Positions 61,240 to 64,000 of a DNA stretch of 64,000 nucleotides are shown piece after piece. Below the pieces are notes generated by a model that made no database searches, was not told the DNA's origin, and saw only the letters and a program-made list of their open reading frames with translations. How positions within the stretch are numbered: the stretch's first letter is position 1; each line of letters opens with the position of its first letter. A program made the translations under genes and the position numbers. The stretch comes from Fistularia commersonii (Eukaryota; Chordata; Actinopteri; Syngnathiformes; Fistulariidae), in the NCBI GenBank assembly GCA_037954325.1, contig JBBMNZ010000015.1:14612501-14676500 (forward strand). Direction: 5' to 3'.

Positions 61240-61470
61240 TAGAGCACTTAAAGACCTTGCAATTTCATAGCATTCTACACTTGACAGTATTCACACTCTT
61301 TCGCACACATACTCACACACCAATGGCGGCAGAGCTTTCATGCAAGTCGCTAAAAAAGCCATTGCGAGTAACTTGGGGTTCAGTGTCTTGCCCACGGTCA
61401 CTTAGCATGCAGACAAAAACCCTCTGATTGGAGCAATTTCCCCGCTCTAACTTTTAATCCAGCTAGGATT
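61240..61470 (-). mobile_element. tRNA-like SINE, antisense
   Basis: AGAGCACTTAAAGACC, GCATTCTACACTTGACAG, CACACCAATGGCGGCAGAGC, GGGGTTCAGTGTCTTGCCCA and CCTCTGATTGGAGCAA follow the usual order of an abundant fish tRNA-derived repeat read in antisense. It is probably the same family as 33486-33602, whose GTGGCCAAGACACT is the complement of the TGTCTTGCCCA motif. Confidence 0.65.
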
Positions 61471-61479
61471 AAATATTTT

Positions 61480-64000
61480 TACCACTTTTTGTCCTTAAAG
61501 GAGTTTGTGACATGGCATTTTTATTTCTTTACTGTTTCACTGAGGTCAGGTTTAGACAAATCTGTGCATTTATATTAGTTTACATTACTCCACTCCAATC
61601 TGTCATCACATACGTATGTTATGACCGAGTCCTTTACCTTTCTGCTCTGTCATTTCAGATTATTCTGTATGTATATAACCCTCAGTTAATAGCAGAAAAA
61701 TAATTTTCCTTTTGTAATGAGGAAGATCATCGAGTAAAAACTACATCAGTGTTAACTGTTTGTTCATTCTCCTTAATTATGAGTTCACTCTTTCAGAATA
61801 TACATAGGTCAATATTTACACTTTTTTTTTTTTAAAGACATTGAACATTTGTGTCAGCGCGTGTATTTTTCTGTGGAAAGAATTACTATTCTGTTATGCT
61901 TTTTTCCCAAACACATGTCTCTATTGAAAGTTAATTTGCATTGTATAACTAATAACCAACTGCAGTGGTTACATTTCACAAGTGACTGATTAATTACAAG
62001 TTTTCTTCTCAAGGGCCAACATAATTAAGATGCATTATAGTCCATTTTTCAGTGTATTTTTGCATTGTTTGCTAACTGTTTTGGGATTGTAATCCCAACA
62101 AATGACTAAACACCTGTTTTTCTGTAATGCAAGACACACCCCTTTGCAGAAATACATAAGAGAGTTAATGATCCAGAAAAAAAAGACGTATCGTCAATTG
62201 ACAGGTGATCTGTCAGAATTAGAGTAGCATCACTGCAAAGTAAAATGCTGCGTGGCAAAAAATAGATTATATGGTACATGAAGAGGTGATGGGGAAGTGG
62301 GGGGGGGGGGGGGGGGGGTTAATAATTCAAAGGTGACTAGTTTGATCAGCCACCAGGGAGCATCTTTGCATTGCAGCACCAAGTTTATGAATGTTGAATG
62401 AAAGATACACAATGAAAGGTTGAATGATGCAACAATTTTAAAGCAACCTTAGTGTTACCCATTTGTCATCTAAGTATCATCTTTCAAAGGAGAGTCATTG
62501 AGCACAAGGAAATAAGAAATGTAACAGCAGCACTTTTTCATTTGATGTGGTGTTGGTGATGACATTCATGACTTGATGACTGACGGATTTTTCCGAAACC
62601 CCATAGTCTGCTGTAGAACAAGCTGGGTTCCTTTATGCATATAAATTAGAAAGCCGCTCTGAGGTTTAAGGCTATCAGTGGTGCCCACTGTTACTCAGAT
62701 TAAAATAACATGATTACAAAGCTAAAAATTTTGGGCACAGAAAAAAATCAGTGATAAAAGGTTATTATTTCATTAAAATCCATATTCATTAGAAATGATG
62801 ATTTTGTGCCAAAGAGATTAAACCGTTCATTTGTATTTTTATTGTACTTTATTGTAAATGGATTGCTTCTTACTATTGGATGTAAAGCATGTGATAATGG
62901 CACCTGGTGTTCTGGAAATAGTCTCATTACTCAGTTTCTATTGACTGAAGAAACCACAAGCAATTAAAGCAATTGTGTCCGTGCAAAACTGCCGTAAAGG
63001 CAGTGGTCTCCTGGACAAGGCACCTGAACTTGAAGGGCACATCCATAACTTCTGCGAGACTCTGGAACATGAGCATTTTATTGACCCCATCCCACAGCTT
63101 CAGTAATTGAAGCAAGATATTGCCATCCGTAACGCATTGAAGAGCCATTTGCTATTTCTACTCCTTGGATGATATTTGTCAAGGGCAGTATCACCCAGAA
63201 GGTGCTTCACCTTGGAAAGTGAGTGTGACTAGCAAATAGAGCATAGAGTTTGGACAAATATTATTGTATTTGTTTGCGTCTTGTTAGTCACAAACACATT
63301 TTCATTCAAAATCCAGTGGGTGTATATTCCACCCACCCATCCATTTAGCCCACCATACATTCACACTTTAGATAAAGAAATGAATTTCTCACACAATTCT
63401 TGCAATTATGCCCGTCAGTTATTTGGAGTTTTCAGATCTAATTTTTTTGCGGGCTTGATGCAGACATAGGGAAGAAAACATCCATTTTTTTCCCAAGTCT
63501 AGGATAGCAGTCTGTGTGATATATCAAAGTTTCAAATTGTTCCTGCTGTGAGAGATCAGTTGATGATTTGGTCCGTGTGGGGATGTGGCCAGTGCTTTGA
63601 CAGATGCTAAACAGCCATTTGGGACCAAAGCAGTTGAGCATACAAATGAAACTTGTTTGTGAGGGAGGGAGCTGTCAGAAACCTGCATTAAGTGATTTTT
63701 GTAACTTCGAGGCAGTGCAAAGCATTTCACACTTCAAAGGAGTTATTTTGATCTTGATACAAACATGTGCTTGCTTACTTGTGATACCCACCGTATCAAA
63801 CAGCATCATCCCTGAATTTGATCATTTTAACCAATAAATAACAGGTACATTGGATTGGTGGATTGAATGAAACATTGCGATGGAAACAATGAACAGAGAA
63901 CAAGAACCCAACATGAACTCAAAACAGTACTTTAGGGTTCCTAAAGAGCCTTGTGGGTGGCTTCCTTCCCCACAACACTCTTAATATTAATAAATTGCAT
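61480..64000. other. Intergenic or intronic, no gene
   Basis: Holds a 20-base poly-G tract at 62299-62318. A unique block at 62930-63230 with balanced composition may be a conserved noncoding element. No coding exon is supported to the window end. Confidence 0.35.
62299..62318. repeat. Poly-G tract
   Basis: Twenty consecutive G bases. Prone to slippage and sequencing error. Confidence 0.9.

Overview
The window reads as nuclear DNA from a ray-finned (teleost) fish. It is AT-rich and intron-bearing, full of long CA/TG microsatellites, and littered with fish-type non-LTR retrotransposon tails, tRNA-like SINE fragments and small foldback DNA transposons. Two protein genes can be rebuilt exon by exon, both on the minus strand. 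One is the brain-specific homeobox gene bsx (three coding exons, 823-1839, 220 aa). The other is a lens fibre membrane intrinsic protein gene, lim2/MP20 type (four coding exons plus a short last exon, 5918-9230, 173 aa). All their splice junctions carry GT/AG and keep the reading frame. Layout: 1-822 is the bsx 3' flank; 823-1839 bsx; about 1965-2113 its likely core promoter (TATA and inverted CCAAT boxes); 3400-3800 a unique, homeodomain-site-rich block that may be a proximal enhancer; 4076-4268 a decayed retrotransposon piece; 5788-9230 lim2. From about 9.3 kb to 34.4 kb no coding exon could be supported. This stretch is unique sequence that looks in places like vertebrate conserved noncoding elements, with microsatellites and transposon relics between. 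At 34.42-34.74 kb there is a CpG-richer segment with a CRE, an ETS-like site, a short upstream ORF and a well-placed ATG running into a strong splice donor. I read it as a possible first exon, plus strand, of a gene whose remaining exons I could not find. From 34.74 kb to the end I see intron-like or intergenic DNA with many nested mobile elements. The mobile-element record is the most informative part of the right two-thirds. It includes a hAT-type element with a perfect 8-bp target duplication nested inside an older repeat (31226-31962), a 165-bp RTE-type LINE tail with an 18-bp target duplication (33623-33787), and a longer RTE relic whose reverse-transcriptase motif has decayed (48785-49670). 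It also includes an almost fully palindromic 213-bp MITE (51594-51806), an internally deleted LINE joining 5' and 3' ends (55065-55590), and a TIR element carrying a foreign insertion (57804-58371). bsx is a hypothalamic/pineal transcription factor and lim2 a lens membrane protein. They share a strand, but nothing in the sequence links them functionally. I found no CRISPR array, operon, tRNA or rRNA gene, or novel molecular system. The rest of the window is what one expects of a developmental-gene neighbourhood in a fish.
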